From assembly GCA_937911235.1 (NCBI GenBank), contig CALDPN010000214.1, forward strand, positions 1 through 14,358: a stretch of DNA of 14,358 nt, read 5' to 3'. Below, piece by piece: positions 13,815-14,358 of this stretch; positions within the stretch are counted from its first letter, which is position 1; every line of letters starts with the position of its first letter. The DNA is from an uncultured Bacteroidales bacterium (lineage in GTDB: Bacteria; Bacteroidota; Bacteroidia; Bacteroidales; Paludibacteraceae). Below the pieces are notes generated by a model that did no database searches, had not been told where the DNA came from, and was given only the letters and a program-made list of their open reading frames with translations. Position numbers and translations under genes: made by a program.

Positions 13815-14358
13815 ATGGCAAAGATATCCTACATATGCAAAGAATGCGGACACAAATCGGGTAAATGGTTTGGCAAATGTACTGCGTGTGGTGAGTGGGA
13901 TACTTGCGTAGAGGAATTGGAGGTTAAGACAAACAAAAAGACTCCTCAAAACTTTATTCCTAACGAAAATAAAGCCGCTGTTTCTATTCACGAGATTAGC
14001 ACAGAAGAAGAAATTCGCATAGACCTTGGCAACAACGAGTTTAATCGTGTACTTGGTGGTGGACTAGTGGCTGGTTCGCTTGTGCTTATTGGTGGAGAGC
14101 CGGGCATAGGTAAATCTACCCTACTACTTCAAACAGTACTTTCACTAAAAAACAACAAAGTTCTATACGTTTCTGGCGAGGAAAGCACTCGTCAGCTAAA
14201 ACTTAGAGCCGACAGAATAGGTATTCAAAACAACGAATGCTACATTCTTAGTGAAACTTCACTTGAACAAATTTATCATCAAGCCAAAGACATCAATCCC
14301 GATATTTTGGTGATAGACTCTATACAAACCATACATTTGGAGAGCATTGATTCTTCGG
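13815..14358 (+). CDS. radA: DNA repair protein RadA (5' part, continues past window)
   Basis: The frame is open from the ATG at 13815 to the window end (181 codons of the usual roughly 450). RadA (Sms) is a RecA-like, DnaB-type helicase that promotes branch migration in recombinational repair. The N-terminal zinc finger is intact (Cys8, Cys11, Cys22, Cys25: ICKECG, KCTACGEW). The ATPase core follows, with Walker A GEPGIGKS at 94-101 and Walker B ILVIDSIQT at 164-172. The RadA-specific KNRFG motif and the Lon-like domain would lie beyond the window. No obvious promoter is seen upstream; hairpin 2 ends 17 bases before the start. Confidence 0.95.
   Translation, partial: MAKISYICKECGHKSGKWFGKCTACGEWDTCVEELEVKTNKKTPQNFIPNENKAAVSIHEISTEEEIRIDLGNNEFNRVLGGGLVAGSLVLIGGEPGIGKSTLLLQTVLSLKNNKVLYVSGEESTRQLKLRADRIGIQNNECYILSETSLEQIYHQAKDINPDILVIDSIQTIHLESIDSS

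Overview
The window is a low-GC, gene-dense stretch of chromosome from a member of the Bacteroidota, most likely order Bacteroidales. The evidence is the AT-rich leaders without Shine-Dalgarno sequences, several -7 boxes matching the Bacteroidota TAnnTTTG consensus, many lipoproteins, a type IX secretion (T9SS) cassette, and the gene neighbourhood DUF4270 / GT5 glycogen-synthase-like / panC / panD, a Bacteroidales arrangement as far as I recall. I saw no phage, IS transposase, CRISPR array, tRNA or rRNA.

Layout. Left block, minus strand: a lipoprotein with a starch-binding-like module and a FISUMP-like domain (cut by the window edge), then a small lipoprotein and an outer-membrane beta-barrel protein that form a two-gene operon (2235 to 734) ending in a terminator. 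Next comes a 515-base stretch without a convincing protein gene. Most of it is a 291-bp imperfect inverted repeat that would fold into one long rod of ten nested stems. It is probably a structured RNA read from the minus strand and is the most unusual object here. Then follow a SPOR-domain lipoprotein and a GldB-family lipoprotein (4248 to 2751).

Middle block, minus strand: a three-gene operon (9608 to 4451) encoding a 971-aa Ig-rich surface protein with a type-B T9SS sorting domain, a PD40-OmpA periplasmic anchor protein, and a PorP/SprF outer-membrane protein. This looks like a dedicated export and anchoring cassette for one adhesin. A 118-bp inverted-repeat element and an intrinsic terminator lie just downstream.

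Right block: a short YigZ-family protein lacking the usual C-terminal domain (plus), convergent and overlapping with a DUF4270 lipoprotein that is co-transcribed with a GT5-only glycogen-synthase-like protein (minus). Divergent from these is panC-panD (plus), which makes pantothenate from beta-alanine and pantoate and has a textbook Bacteroidota promoter. Between panD and the 5' end of radA lie two long hairpins with unrelated stems but a shared loop sequence.

Functionally, the window combines vitamin B5 synthesis, DNA repair (RadA) and a large share of cell-envelope or surface functions. The genes are ordinary for the lineage; the unusual content is in the intergenic inverted repeats.
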